NCBI GenBank assembly: GCA_020725425.1
Contig: DYFA01000016.1
Coordinates: forward strand, 113,319 to 177,318
Length of the DNA: 64,000 nt
DNA from: Aneurinibacillus sp.
Lineage (GTDB): Bacteria > Bacillota > UBA5301 > DYFA01
Direction: 5' to 3'
In this document: piece after piece, positions 55,680 to 63,953 of the stretch
Layout: each line of letters starts with the position of its first letter
Numbering within the stretch: the first letter of the stretch is position 1
Position numbers and translations under genes: made by a program
Notes under the pieces: generated by a model
What the model saw: only the letters and a program-made list of their open reading frames with translations
Databases searched by the model: none
Told to the model about the DNA's origin: nothing

Positions 55680-56949
55680 CACCCTCGGCTCGTTCCTCGA
55701 TCTCCCGGCGGAGTTGGTCGAGGCCACCCGCCGGGCGTTGGCCCGGACGGAGGAGCGCCGGGCGCAACTCGCCGCAGTGCGGGCGGCCAACCAGTTCCGC
55801 GTCCTTCGAGCCTTCCAGGAGGTGGGGGTGACCGACTTCCACCTCCACGGGACCACCGGCTATGGGTACGGCGATCCGGCCCGGGAGGTGATCGAAGCGG
55901 TCTATGCCCGGGCCTTCGGCGTCGAACGGGCCCTCGTGGCACCCTATCTCGTCTCCGGCACCCACGCCATCGCCGCGGCGCTGTTCGGCCTCCTCCGGCC
56001 CGGGGACCATTTGCTTTACGCCACCGGCCACCCCTATGACACCCTGGAGCAACTCATCTTCGGCCGCGACGGCCTGGGCTCCCTCGCCGAGTTGGGAGTG
56101 GAGTGCACGGTCGTGCCCCTGACGCCGGATGGCCGGCTGGACGTGCCGGCCATCGTGGAAACCTTGAAGCCCGCGACCCGGGTCGTCGCCTTTCAGCGTT
56201 CCCGGGGTTACCGGTGGGAGCCCTCCCGTACGCTGGCGAGCCTCGGGGAGACGATCAAGGCCGTCAAGACGGCTGCTCCCGGAGTAGTCGCCTTCGTCGA
56301 CAACTGCTACGGCGAGTTCGTGGAGGAGCAGGAGCCGCCGGCGGTCGGGGCGGACCTCATCGCCGGCTCGCTGATCAAGAACCCCGGCGGCAGCCTGGCT
56401 CCGGTGGGCGGGTACATCGCCGGCCGCGCCGACCTGGTGGCTCGCGCCGCTGCCCGCGCCACCGCTCCCGGCATCGGGGGAGAGGTGGGACCTCTGCTCG
56501 ACCTGGCTCGACCGCTCCTTCAGGGTTTTTTCCTGGCACCGCACTTCGTCGGCGAGGCGCTGTGCGGCGCGGTGGTGACGGCGGCCCTCGGCGAGGAGCT
56601 GGGGCTCGAGGTGTCTCCAGGAAGCGGCGAGGAGCGGGCCGACCTGGTACAGGCGATCAAGCTCGGGTCCCGCGAGGCGCTGCTCGCCTTCTGCCGCGGG
56701 ATCCAGCACAACTGCGCCGTCAACTCCCGGCTTCAACCGGAGCCCGCAGCCATGCCCGGGTACCGCGACGAGGTGATCATGGCCGGCGGAGGATTTGTGG
56801 CCGGAGCTACGCTGGAGCTCTCCGTGGACGCCCCGCTCCGCCCGCCCTACATCGCCTACCTCCAGGGTGGGTTATTCTGGGAACAGGCGGTCCTCGGCAC
56901 CCTCGAAGGCCTGCGAAACCTGCTCCAGAAGGGGCTTTCGGCCCGGTAA
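55660..56949 (+). CDS. YnbB-like PLP enzyme (methionine gamma-lyase family)
   Basis: A 429-residue fold-type I PLP protein of the family annotated as methionine gamma-lyase or aluminium-resistance protein (YnbB in B. subtilis). Signs are [63 protein letters not shown], and the PLP-lysine segment [18 protein letters not shown]. The biochemical activity of this family is poorly established. The start is TTG 55660, overlapping dapL by 20 bases, with AGGAATCAGG upstream. In Bacillus the spoVK-hflX-ynbB order is similar; hflX is missing here. Confidence 0.85.
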   Translation: MTPSLADTLGSFLDLPAELVEATRRALARTEERRAQLAAVRAANQFRVLRAFQEVGVTDFHLHGTTGYGYGDPAREVIEAVYARAFGVERALVAPYLVSGTHAIAAALFGLLRPGDHLLYATGHPYDTLEQLIFGRDGLGSLAELGVECTVVPLTPDGRLDVPAIVETLKPATRVVAFQRSRGYRWEPSRTLASLGETIKAVKTAAPGVVAFVDNCYGEFVEEQEPPAVGADLIAGSLIKNPGGSLAPVGGYIAGRADLVARAAARATAPGIGGEVGPLLDLARPLLQGFFLAPHFVGEALCGAVVTAALGEELGLEVSPGSGEERADLVQAIKLGSREALLAFCRGIQHNCAVNSRLQPEPAAMPGYRDEVIMAGGGFVAGATLELSVDAPLRPPYIAYLQGGLFWEQAVLGTLEGLRNLLQKGLSAR

Positions 56950-56966
56950 AATTTTTTCCACAGCCC

Positions 56967-56994
56967 TTGACTTTTGGGACGAATCTGCTAGAAT
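56967..56994 (+). promoter_or_regulatory. SigA-type promoter of speD
   Basis: TTGACT (56967-56972) and TAGAAT (56989-56994) with a 16-base spacer and a TGC extended -10. It gives an 80-base leader (56995-57078) that is less GC-rich than its surroundings and contains a small GGGGCC/GGCCTT hairpin; no known riboswitch class was recognised. Confidence 0.75.
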
Positions 56995-57078
56995 GTAAAC
57001 GTTGACTTAGGGGCCTAACAGGCCTTCAGTCTGGGAGGTTGAGATTTTAGCAAACCAGCCGAAGGAGGCAGACCAAAG

Positions 57079-57459
57079 ATGGCAAGCGCTTTGGGGCGTC
57101 ATGTCTTGTGCGAACTGTACGGGTGTGACCCTGAGGTGTTGAACGATCGTAAACTAATCGAACGAATACTCGTCGATGCCGCTCTGGAGGCTGGGGCTGA
57201 GATTCGGGAAGTAGCGTTTCACAAGTTCTCTCCGCAAGGGGTCAGTGGAGTGGTGGTCATCTCCGAGTCGCACTTGGCTATTCACACCTGGCCCGAGCTG
57301 GGGTACGCCGCCGTCGACGTCTTCACCTGCGGCGAGCGGGTCGACCCGTGGAACGCCTGCGAGTACATCAAGGTCAAGTTCGAGGCCGAGCGCGTGACCT
57401 CGCTCGAGGTGAAGCGGGGCGTCCTGCCCGGAGACGAACAGGAGCGGAAGGTTTCCTGA
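57079..57459 (+). CDS. speD: S-adenosylmethionine decarboxylase proenzyme (class 1B)
   Basis: Makes decarboxylated SAM for polyamine synthesis. The 126-residue proenzyme cleaves itself between Glu63 and Ser64 in [12 protein letters not shown], Ser64 becoming the pyruvoyl group. The other active-site residues, His69 and Cys84 (FTCGERVD), are in the positions known from the Thermotoga maritima enzyme (68 and 83). ATG with GAAGGAGG upstream. It stands alone with its own promoter and a strong terminator. No spermidine synthase gene is adjacent. Confidence 0.95.
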   Translation: MASALGRHVLCELYGCDPEVLNDRKLIERILVDAALEAGAEIREVAFHKFSPQGVSGVVVISESHLAIHTWPELGYAAVDVFTCGERVDPWNACEYIKVKFEAERVTSLEVKRGVLPGDEQERKVS

Positions 57460-57488
57460 CCCGTCGCAACCTGACCACAAGGCGCTTT

Positions 57489-57519
57489 CCCCAGGGTAAA
57501 GGCCCTGGGGATTTTTATT
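57489..57519 (+). terminator. Rho-independent terminator of speD
   Basis: CCCCAGGG (57489-57496) and CCCTGGGG (57503-57510) form a perfect 8-bp stem with loop TAAAGG, followed by ATTTTTATT. Confidence 0.92.
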
Positions 57520-57603
57520 GGACGAACCCCGAAGCGCGGGAAGGAGTTGCCAGCGGAGCGCCGAAGTCTTACTCCCGCAAGGGCACCAGGGGGAGGACGC
57601 CGC

Positions 57604-58524
57604 ATGCACCTCGACGTCAAAAAGATCGACCGACTGCTGAAGGAACTGGCCAGAGTAGGAGAGGAAGTCGAGCGGCGGGGAGGCTCCGGCGACGAAATGA
57701 CTCTCTCCCTGGAGGAGATCCGGGAGCGTCTGCGGGAGGTCCTGGTGTCCGCCGCCCGCAACCCCCAGGCGGAAGTCCGCCGTTGCGCGCTCTACGGGCT
57801 GGCCAAGATCGGCGGGGAAGAGGACGTCGACGTGCTTGTGTCGGTGCTCCGCGACCCCGACCCGGCAGTGCGGGCCTGGGCGGTCGAAGGGTTGGGGCGG
57901 ATCGGCGCCCCGGCAGCGGTGAGCCACCTTCTGAGCGCCCTGGCCGATGAGGACTCGTTCGTGTATTATTCGGTCGTGCTGGCCCTCCGGAAGTATCCCG
58001 CGAACATCATCGTCCGCCCCCTCATGGACTGCTTGCGGACGGCCAACCCCCTCGTCCAGCAACGGGCGGCGAAGCTTCTGGGCAGCTTGAAGGATCCCCG
58101 CGCCACGGAGGCGCTGGCGGCTTGCGTCTACGCGGAGGATCCCGCTGTCCGCTACGAGGCTATCGAGGCTCTGAGCCAGATCGGCGACTCGCGGGCGGCC
58201 AAGATGCTGGTCGCCGCGCTGGAGGACGAGGACCGGGATGTGCGGTTCGCGGCCATCAAGGGGCTGCAGCGGCTCGGCGACGACCAGGCCGTCGAGCCCC
58301 TGGTCCGCCTGGCGCTCCACAACGAGGAGCAACGCCCCTATGCCCTGGAAGCCTTGGTGCAGATCTGCGGCCCGGAGGCGCTGGGCCCGGTCCAGCGCGC
58401 TCTGGCCGAGATGGAGACCACGGTCAAGCGGATCTCCCACACGCTCTTGGCTGCCCAGGCGTGTTATCGTCGCCTGCCTAGCCTGTGGGACTGGCAGGCT
58501 GCCGCCGGCGAGCAGCATAACTGA
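57604..58524 (+). CDS. HEAT-repeat protein
   Basis: A 306-residue alpha-helical repeat protein. After a coiled-coil-like N terminus (LDVKKIDRLLKELARVGEEVERR), about six HEAT/PBS-lyase-type repeats cover residues 50-275; each has the pattern of two helices with DPxxxVRxxAxxxLGxIG (for example DPDPAVRAWAVEGLGRIG, DPAVRYEAIEALSQIG, DEDRDVRFAAIKGLQRLG). No catalytic motif or signal peptide is visible, so it is probably an intracellular protein-binding scaffold. ATG follows GGGGGAGGACGCC. It is monocistronic between two terminator-like hairpins. Confidence 0.85.
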   Translation: MHLDVKKIDRLLKELARVGEEVERRGGSGDEMTLSLEEIRERLREVLVSAARNPQAEVRRCALYGLAKIGGEEDVDVLVSVLRDPDPAVRAWAVEGLGRIGAPAAVSHLLSALADEDSFVYYSVVLALRKYPANIIVRPLMDCLRTANPLVQQRAAKLLGSLKDPRATEALAACVYAEDPAVRYEAIEALSQIGDSRAAKMLVAALEDEDRDVRFAAIKGLQRLGDDQAVEPLVRLALHNEEQRPYALEALVQICGPEALGPVQRALAEMETTVKRISHTLLAAQACYRRLPSLWDWQAAAGEQHN

Positions 58525-58584
58525 GCAGCCCGGCCCGTAGATTCCGAATCGGGGGGAGCGCCGGCAGGGCGGGAGCCCTTGGCC

Positions 58585-58628
58585 GACGCCCTTTTCGTAG
58601 CATAATAACGAAAAGCGGAAGGGGCGTT
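58585..58628 (+). terminator. Hairpin between the HEAT-repeat gene and mgtC
   Basis: CTTTTCGT (58591-58598) and ACGAAAAG (58608-58615) form an 8-bp stem, with outer arms ACGCCC (58586-58591) and GGGCGT (58622-58627) and a short bulge. It ends in GTTTCCCC just before the mgtC GTG, so it may be a terminator or a structure masking the mgtC ribosome binding site. Confidence 0.5.
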
Positions 58629-58633
58629 TCCCC

Positions 58634-59302
58634 GTGGCACTCGGTGTGCAGGAGACGGTGGCCCGGTTGCTTGTGGCCTCCCTTCTGGCCGGAATCATCG
58701 GCCTCGAGCGGGAGAGCAGCCATCGCGCCGCTGGTTTGCGAACCCATATCCTGGTCGGCGTCGGCTCGACTCTGATGATGATCATCTCGGCCTACGGTTT
58801 CGCGGAGTTCCCGCTCACCGGCCGGGACCCGGCCCGGCTCGCCGCCCAGGTGGTTTCCGGCATCGGCTTTCTAGGTGCCGGTACCATCCTGCGGGAGGGT
58901 ATCACCATCCGCGGCTTGACCACCGCCGCCTCCCTCTGGGTGGTGGCGGGGATCGGGCTCTCTGTGGGGATCGGCCTTTACCTACCCGCGCTCGTCACCA
59001 CGGCGCTGGTCACCGTGGCCCTGCTCTTCCTCAAACCCGTCGAACGCTTCGTCAATCCGGTGCGAGGCGAGGAGAACTACACCTTGAAGATCGCCGGACG
59101 GACCATCGACCTGGTGCAACTTGAAGGGTGCTTAGCTGCCCTCGGCGTCGCCGTCAAGCGAGCAGACCTGAAATACCTGAGCGAGGAGGATGCCAGCCTT
59201 CTCTTCCTGACCCTGGCCATCCCGGACAGGCTGGGGACGGTCGCCGTGACCCAGCGCCTGGGATGCCTGAACGGCGTGCTTGAGGTGCGGATGGAGGACT
59301 AG
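58634..59302 (+). CDS. MgtC/SapB family membrane protein
   Basis: A 222-residue membrane protein of the MgtC/SapB family, linked in other bacteria to magnesium limitation and modulation of the F-type ATPase. The N-terminal part carries LLVASLLAGIIGLERESSHRAAGLRTHILVGVGSTLMM, VVSGIGFLGAGTILREG and GLTTAASLWVVAGIGLSVG, the conserved membrane motifs. The C-terminal about 75 residues form a soluble ACT-like domain. GTG start. It is followed 6 bases later by surE. Confidence 0.9.
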   Translation: MALGVQETVARLLVASLLAGIIGLERESSHRAAGLRTHILVGVGSTLMMIISAYGFAEFPLTGRDPARLAAQVVSGIGFLGAGTILREGITIRGLTTAASLWVVAGIGLSVGIGLYLPALVTTALVTVALLFLKPVERFVNPVRGEENYTLKIAGRTIDLVQLEGCLAALGVAVKRADLKYLSEEDASLLFLTLAIPDRLGTVAVTQRLGCLNGVLEVRMED

Positions 59303-59308
59303 AAACAA

Positions 59309-60157
59309 GTGCAGATACTGGTCACCAACGACGACGGGATCTGGGCTCCGGGCATCGCCGCACTGGCGGAGGCGCTGCGGCCCCTCGGGGAAGTGGTGGT
59401 CTTCGCCCCGGACCGGGAACGCAGCGCTATCGGGCATGCCATCACCATGCACAACCCCCTGCGGGTCGAGGAAATCCCCTTCCCGGTGGAAGGCATCCAA
59501 GCGTACGTGGTGAACGGCACACCCTCGGACTGCGTAAAGTTGGGAGCGGAGGCCATCCTGCCCCGCCCGCCCGACCTAGTGGTCTCGGGAATCAACCTCG
59601 GGCCGAACCTCGGCACTGACGTGATCTATTCCGGGACGGTGAGCGGCGCGCTGGAGGGGGTCATCCTCGGCATACCGGCAGTGGCGGTCTCCCTGGCGAC
59701 GTATGCCGAGGCGGACTTCGAGGTGGCCGGGCGGTTCGCCGCCCATCTGGTGAGGCTGGTGCAGAAGTACGGCCTTCCCCCGGATACGCTGCTCAACGTC
59801 AATGTTCCCGGCCTGCCCCTGGCCGACCTCGCCGGGGTCAAGGTGACCCGCCTGGGGACCCGCCGGTACCGTAACGTCTTCGACCGCCGGACCGACCCCC
59901 GGGGCAAGGTATACTACTGGATGGCCGGGGAAGTGCTCGACTTGGACGACGACCCGGAGGCGGACACGGTGGCCATCAGCAACAACCTGATCTCCGTCAC
60001 CCCGCTCCGCTATGACCTCACCCACACCGGTTTTCTGCCGGAACTGACCCGGTGGCCCCTGGAATTGGCTAAGGATGACCAGGCACAGTCTGCACCGGGG
60101 AGGCAATATGGTTGTAGCGGTGAGCCCTCTGTCCCGCAAGGAGGTGGCCAGCCGTGA
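59309..60157 (+). CDS. surE: 5'/3'-nucleotidase SurE
   Basis: Metal-dependent nucleoside-monophosphate phosphatase; 282 residues. The metal site is LVTNDDG (Asp8-Asp9) with Ser in PDRERSAIG and Asn in VSGINLGPNLG. SGTVSGALEGVILGIPAVAVS is the usual conserved block. The C terminus has a non-conserved glycine/serine-rich tail of about 25 residues. GTG start 6 bases after mgtC; the stop overlaps the YpmA-like gene (GTGA). Confidence 0.94.
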   Translation: MQILVTNDDGIWAPGIAALAEALRPLGEVVVFAPDRERSAIGHAITMHNPLRVEEIPFPVEGIQAYVVNGTPSDCVKLGAEAILPRPPDLVVSGINLGPNLGTDVIYSGTVSGALEGVILGIPAVAVSLATYAEADFEVAGRFAAHLVRLVQKYGLPPDTLLNVNVPGLPLADLAGVKVTRLGTRRYRNVFDRRTDPRGKVYYWMAGEVLDLDDDPEADTVAISNNLISVTPLRYDLTHTGFLPELTRWPLELAKDDQAQSAPGRQYGCSGEPSVPQGGGQP

Positions 60158-60372
60158 GCCACGAGGAGGTGCCGGCTTCGCCGCCCCGCGCCGCGGACGA
60201 GGCCCGAATCGAACTGCTAGGCCAGGTGACGCTGGCGGTCTCCGGTGAAACCCACCGCCTGGTCACTTTCCTCAACCAGACGCTCAAGGACCAGAACCTC
60301 ATTTTCGGCCTGACTCGGGCGGCGGACGGGGGAGCGACGTTTGCGGTCTACCGGGTTACCGGGGGCAAATGA
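60154..60372 (+). CDS. YpmA-like small protein (DUF4264)
   Basis: A 72-residue protein. After a poorly conserved alanine-rich N terminus, the segment IELLGQVTLAVSGETHRLVTFLNQTLKDQNLIFGLTRAADGG...FAVYRV closely follows the YpmA/DUF4264 pattern (FLNxTLKxxxLMFGL ... FTIYR). The family function is unknown. GTG start with AAGGAGGTGG eight bases upstream, overlapping the surE stop. It precedes ddl by 28 bases. Confidence 0.82.
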   Translation: MSHEEVPASPPRAADEARIELLGQVTLAVSGETHRLVTFLNQTLKDQNLIFGLTRAADGGATFAVYRVTGGK

Positions 60373-60400
60373 GTCAGGCCGGCTGAAGGAGGAGCAGAGG

Positions 60401-61348
60401 ATGCGGGTCGCAGTGATTCTGGGCGGACGCTCGCCCGAGCGGGAGGTTTCCCTCCATACCGGGGAGAACATCATTGCCGCCCTCCGCCAGAAGGGCCACG
60501 AAGCCCTTCCCCTGGACCTGACGGATGATCTCCCGCTGCAGTTGCGGGCGATCAACCCCGACGCAGTCTACATCGCCTTGCACGGGCGTTACGGCGAGGA
60601 CGGCTGCATTCAGGGGTTGTTGGAGATCCTCGACCTCCCTTATGTCGGCTCCGGGGTGCTCGCTTCCGCCCTCGGAATGGATAAACTGATGTCCCGGCGT
60701 CTGTTTGAGCTGGCGGGGATTCCCTGCCCGCGTTACCGCGCTCTGGAGGCCGAGGAGGTGACGGAACGTGGGGAGGAGGCAGTAGCCAGGGAGCTGGTCG
60801 AGGGATTCGGCCTGCCGCTCGTGGTGAAACCCAACAACCAGGGCTCCACCATCGGGGTGGCCATCATCCGGGAGGCCACGGCGCTGCCCTCCGCTCTAAG
60901 GGAGGTTCTGACTTTCGGTTCACCGGCCGTGGTGGAGGAATACATCCCCGGCAAGGAGATCACCATCTCCATCCTTGGCAACCGGCCACCCCGCGCCCTG
61001 CCGATTATCGAAGTCGTTCCCAAGAACGCCTATTACGACTACGAAGCGAAATACACGCCGGGAATGAGCGAGCATCTCATCCCGGCCCGGATCTCGCCTG
61101 AAGCGGCCGCTGCGGCGCAAGAGTACGCCGTCCGGGCCTACACCGCTTTAGGATGCCGTCATTTCGCCCGGGTGGACCTGCTGGTCGACGAGCGCACCGG
61201 CTGCCCGGTGGTCCTCGAGGTCAACACCCTGCCGGGGATGACCTCGACCAGCCTCGTGCCGGACGCCGCCCGGGCGGTCGGAATCGAGTTCCCCGACCTG
61301 GTCGAGAAGTTGGTTTTGATGGCGATCGGCCGGGAGGCGGAGGTATAG
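60401..61348 (+). CDS. ddl: D-alanine-D-alanine ligase
   Basis: ATP-grasp enzyme that makes D-Ala-D-Ala for peptidoglycan; 315 residues. Visible motifs are the N-terminal VILGGRSPEREVSLHTG, ALHGRYGEDGCIQGLLE, the ATP-binding LPLVVKPNNQGSTIGV, and the metal/catalytic LEVNTLPGMTSTSLVP. ATG 60401 follows AAGGAGGAGCAGAGG, so the in-frame codon at 60341 is not used. The presence of SerxGly-type GSTIGV and Tyr in NAYYDYEAKYT fits D-Ala rather than D-Lac specificity, an inference. Confidence 0.96.
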   Translation: MRVAVILGGRSPEREVSLHTGENIIAALRQKGHEALPLDLTDDLPLQLRAINPDAVYIALHGRYGEDGCIQGLLEILDLPYVGSGVLASALGMDKLMSRRLFELAGIPCPRYRALEAEEVTERGEEAVARELVEGFGLPLVVKPNNQGSTIGVAIIREATALPSALREVLTFGSPAVVEEYIPGKEITISILGNRPPRALPIIEVVPKNAYYDYEAKYTPGMSEHLIPARISPEAAAAAQEYAVRAYTALGCRHFARVDLLVDERTGCPVVLEVNTLPGMTSTSLVPDAARAVGIEFPDLVEKLVLMAIGREAEV

Positions 61349-61392
61349 GAATCTGAAATTGCGACAGGATTTCCTCAGGGAGGAGACGAACC

Positions 61393-61446
61393 ATGGCAGT
61401 AATGACGCGCGCCCGATGCGCAGAGGGAAGGGGAGATCGCCCATGA
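61393..61446 (+). CDS. Possible 17-residue leader peptide
   Basis: A short frame, ATG at 61393 with an ideal GGGAGGAG nine bases upstream, ending in TGA that overlaps the ATG of the next gene (ATGA at 61443-61446). The sequence would be MAVMTRARCAEGRGDRP. It may only couple translation of the following gene, or the ribosome binding site may be fortuitous. Confidence 0.3.
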   Translation: MAVMTRARCAEGRGDRP

Positions 61447-61790
61447 TACTCGTGGACCAGGACGACGTTCTCCGGGGCCTCAAGCGGTGCAAGCGCCTCG
61501 CCAAGCAGGCACTTCTAGCCTCAGGCCTCACGGCGGACCCGTCGTTCTGGACAGCTCAGGCAGAAGCCCGGCGACTGACCTACGACGACTTGATGGCGCG
61601 AATCCAGGAGAACGGCCTCGAGCCGACCTACGCGGCGGCCCGGGCCCGGTATGAACAGCTCACCTCTCCCTCGACCCCCACGGAAACCGGCGAACGGCAG
61701 GCTCTGGAAATGTTCTTCACCATCCTCGGAGTGGGAGCCGGAGAGACCACCCCCCGGGCTGGTTATTCCTCCGAGGTGGTGACCTCGTAG
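61443..61790 (+). CDS. Hypothetical protein
   Basis: A 115-residue mainly alpha-helical soluble protein with no family that I recognise. The N-terminal half (DVLRGLKRCKRLAKQALLASGL, FWTAQAEARRLTYDDLMARIQENG) is helical and amphipathic; the last 30 residues are polar. ATG 61443 has AAGGGGAG seven bases upstream; in-frame starts at 61416 and 61359 are alternatives. Composition and codon use match the neighbours. It is followed by a bidirectional terminator shared with the converging recombinase gene. Confidence 0.55.
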   Translation: MILVDQDDVLRGLKRCKRLAKQALLASGLTADPSFWTAQAEARRLTYDDLMARIQENGLEPTYAAARARYEQLTSPSTPTETGERQALEMFFTILGVGAGETTPRAGYSSEVVTS

Positions 61791-61819
61791 ACTCGCGTCG
61801 CCGCATCACGAACGACCAC

Positions 61820-61845
61820 AACGGGGCTGGATCCGGCCCCGTTTT
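61820..61845. terminator. Bidirectional terminator
   Basis: AACGGGGC (61820-61827) pairs with GCCCCGTT (61836-61843), loop TGGATCCG, followed by TTCT on the plus strand; read on the minus strand the stem is followed by GTGGTCG. It lies between the two converging genes. Confidence 0.75.
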
Positions 61846-62829
<984 letters not shown>

Positions 62830-62900
62830 GGTTTCCTCCACGCAGCGTCATGAGCCTGGAGGAAGTATTCTGCGGGCTGAGGGCGAAAACCTGCGTGTAT

Positions 62901-62928
62901 ACTGTACAAAATGTGTATTTTGTACAGT
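62901..62928. repeat. Perfect 28-bp palindrome, dif-like, upstream of the recombinase gene
   Basis: Arms ACTGTACAAAA (62901-62911) and TTTTGTACAGT (62918-62928) are exact complements around the six-base centre TGTGTA, that is the 11-6-11 layout of Xer dif sites. The flanks TGTAT and ATACA extend the symmetry with one extra base. It lies in a small AT-rich island between the recombinase and the FmdB-like gene. Alternatives are an operator or a hairpin in the recombinase leader. Confidence 0.6.
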
Positions 62929-62995
62929 GATACATTTCACTCGAAACCCCCTCCCTGGCCTTTCCCGCTCAGGAGGAGCTGGCTGGCCGCCCCGT

Positions 62996-63214
62996 TCAGT
63001 GGCACGAGGCGCAACTGCCGCCGGCGCATCCGGCGCAACTGCCGCCGCCCTGGGTCGAGCTGCGGAACTCGCCGCCGCTTTTCGTGGCGAAAGCGGAAAA
63101 CAGGCGCTTCACCTCGGTCGCCCCGCATTTCGGGCACCCGGGCCGCGCCTCCGCCGAACAGAGCTCCTCGAACTGGGCGCCGCACTTGGTGCAACGGAAT
63201 TCGTAGAGAGGCAT
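62996..63214 (-). CDS. FmdB family zinc-ribbon protein
   Basis: A 72-residue protein with the FmdB regulatory-protein N terminus: MPLYEFRCTKCGAQFE and CPKCG give a four-cysteine zinc ribbon (Cys8, Cys11, Cys27, Cys30). The tail is glycine/serine-rich with four more cysteines and a final CASCH, which could bind a second metal. The true start is set by GGAGGAGGAC upstream of the ATG at 63214; the longer frame is not supported. It has a good SigA promoter about 80 bases upstream. Function of the family is only vaguely known. Confidence 0.88.
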   Translation of the reverse strand: MPLYEFRCTKCGAQFEELCSAEARPGCPKCGATEVKRLFSAFATKSGGEFRSSTQGGGSCAGCAGGSCASCH

Positions 63215-63241
63215 TACGGTGTCCTCCTCCGGAGAATCGAT

Positions 63242-63281
63242 CAGGCGCGCCGGTGGCCCGCTGTCCACGTCGGCGCGCCTG
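63242..63281. repeat. Inverted repeat in the FmdB leader
   Basis: CAGGCGCGCCG (63242-63252) and CGGCGCGCCTG (63271-63281) are perfect 11-bp complements around an 18-base loop, lying between the minus-strand promoter and the fmdB-like start codon. It would form a strong hairpin in the leader RNA. Confidence 0.6.
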
Positions 63282-63291
63282 TTATAGTTCA

Positions 63292-63320
63292 ATTGTAGCG
63301 GTTTATCGGAGCTTCGACAA
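63292..63320 (-). promoter_or_regulatory. SigA-type promoter of the FmdB-like gene
   Basis: On the minus strand TTGTCG (63315-63320) and TACAAT (63292-63297) are 17 bases apart. The -35 box overlaps an 11-bp tandem repeat. Confidence 0.7.
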
Positions 63321-63339
63321 GTATCCGGCAAGTATCCGG
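63318..63339. repeat. Tandem 11-bp direct repeat
   Basis: CAAGTATCCGG occurs twice without a gap (63318-63328 and 63329-63339), overlapping the -35 box of the minus-strand FmdB promoter. It may be slippage or a binding site for a regulator. Confidence 0.55.
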
Positions 63340-63366
63340 CTTTTGACCGCCACAGGCCTCGTGCCG

Positions 63367-63660
63367 TCAGTTGCGGGTGAACAGGTACTCCGGGATCTCG
63401 AGCCGCAGCCCCTGTCCCCGCTGCACCCGGTCGGCCCGGAGAGCGATGGCCGCCTGATCAGGACGGCCCTTCCCCGCCGTGTCCGGAATGGCCTCCGCTT
63501 CGCAGGCCCAGTCGATGTGCCGCTGGATGGCGGTCAACAGGTTATCCTGCACTTCCGCCAGGCTCCGCCCGGTGATGACGGGCAGCGGCAGGTCGACCGT
63601 CACCGCCTCGTAGGACCGTTGGTCGCTCCCGGGAGTGATCAGGACGGTGAAATTGCGCAT
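63367..63660 (-). CDS. HicB-like protein (orphan antitoxin-type domain)
   Basis: A 97-residue protein with a HicB-like fold: FTVLITPGSDQRSYEAVTVDLPLPVITGRSLAEVQDNLLTAIQRHID follows the strand-strand-helix pattern of the family. It then has a linker and a short beta tail (GLRLEIPEYLF) but no ribbon-helix-helix domain is evident. No HicA toxin gene is adjacent on either side. ATG 63660 has AGGTGG upstream and a near-perfect SigA promoter 40-70 bases before it. The extension of the frame past 63660 crosses the tRNA gene and is not coding. Confidence 0.72.
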   Translation of the reverse strand: MRNFTVLITPGSDQRSYEAVTVDLPLPVITGRSLAEVQDNLLTAIQRHIDWACEAEAIPDTAGKGRPDQAAIALRADRVQRGQGLRLEIPEYLFTRN

Positions 63661-63700
63661 CTCGTCCACCTCGCGCCACACCCATCTGCATCCTGTATAC

Positions 63701-63729
63701 ATTGTACTCCCCTGGGAATATCCGGTCAA
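63701..63729 (-). promoter_or_regulatory. SigA-type promoter of the HicB-like gene
   Basis: On the minus strand TTGACC (63724-63729) and TACAAT (63701-63706) are exactly 17 bases apart. Confidence 0.78.
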
Positions 63730-63752
63730 GAGGCTGCACGCCCTGGGCCGCA

Positions 63753-63782
63753 CAGTGGCCGCCAGTGCAGTGGCCGCCAGTG
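63753..63782. repeat. Tandem 15-bp direct repeat upstream of tRNA-Trp
   Basis: CAGTGGCCGCCAGTG is repeated exactly (63753-63767 and 63768-63782), ending one base before the -35 box of the tRNA promoter. It lies between divergent promoters. Confidence 0.6.
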
Positions 63783-63783
63783 C

Positions 63784-63812
63784 TTGACTTGGCCCTTTGC
63801 ATCTGCTAGAAT
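63784..63812 (+). promoter_or_regulatory. SigA-type promoter of the tRNA-Trp/tRNA-Tyr genes
   Basis: TTGACT (63784-63789) and TAGAAT (63807-63812) are 17 bases apart with a TGC extended -10, about 18 bases before tRNA-Trp. Confidence 0.85.
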
Positions 63813-63830
63813 ACAACTGTCGTGAGACCC

Positions 63831-63906
63831 AGGGGAGTAGCTCAACTGGTAGAGCATCGGTCTCCAAAACCGAGGGTTGCGGGTTCGAGTCCTGTCTCCC
63901 CTGCCA
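63831..63906 (+). tRNA. tRNA-Trp (anticodon CCA)
   Basis: A full cloverleaf: acceptor arms AGGGGAG and CTCCCCT, D-arm GCTCAACTGGTAGAGC, anticodon stem TCGGT/ACCGA with the loop CTCCAAA (anticodon CCA at 63864-63866), and T-arm GCGGGTTCGAGTCCTGT. The 3' CCA is encoded. In many Firmicutes tRNA-Trp lies just before secE-nusG and the ribosomal protein genes. Confidence 0.96.
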
Positions 63907-63953
63907 TCTCTCGTCCCGCTGAACCAGGCGGCCGGCAGGGCGCAAGGTTTCGT

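Noticed and set aside
63661..63945. Extension of the HicB-like frame across tRNA-Trp
   Set aside because: The residues RQDSNPQPSVLE and similar are the well-known false translation of a tRNA gene; the start at 63660 has a ribosome binding site and a promoter.
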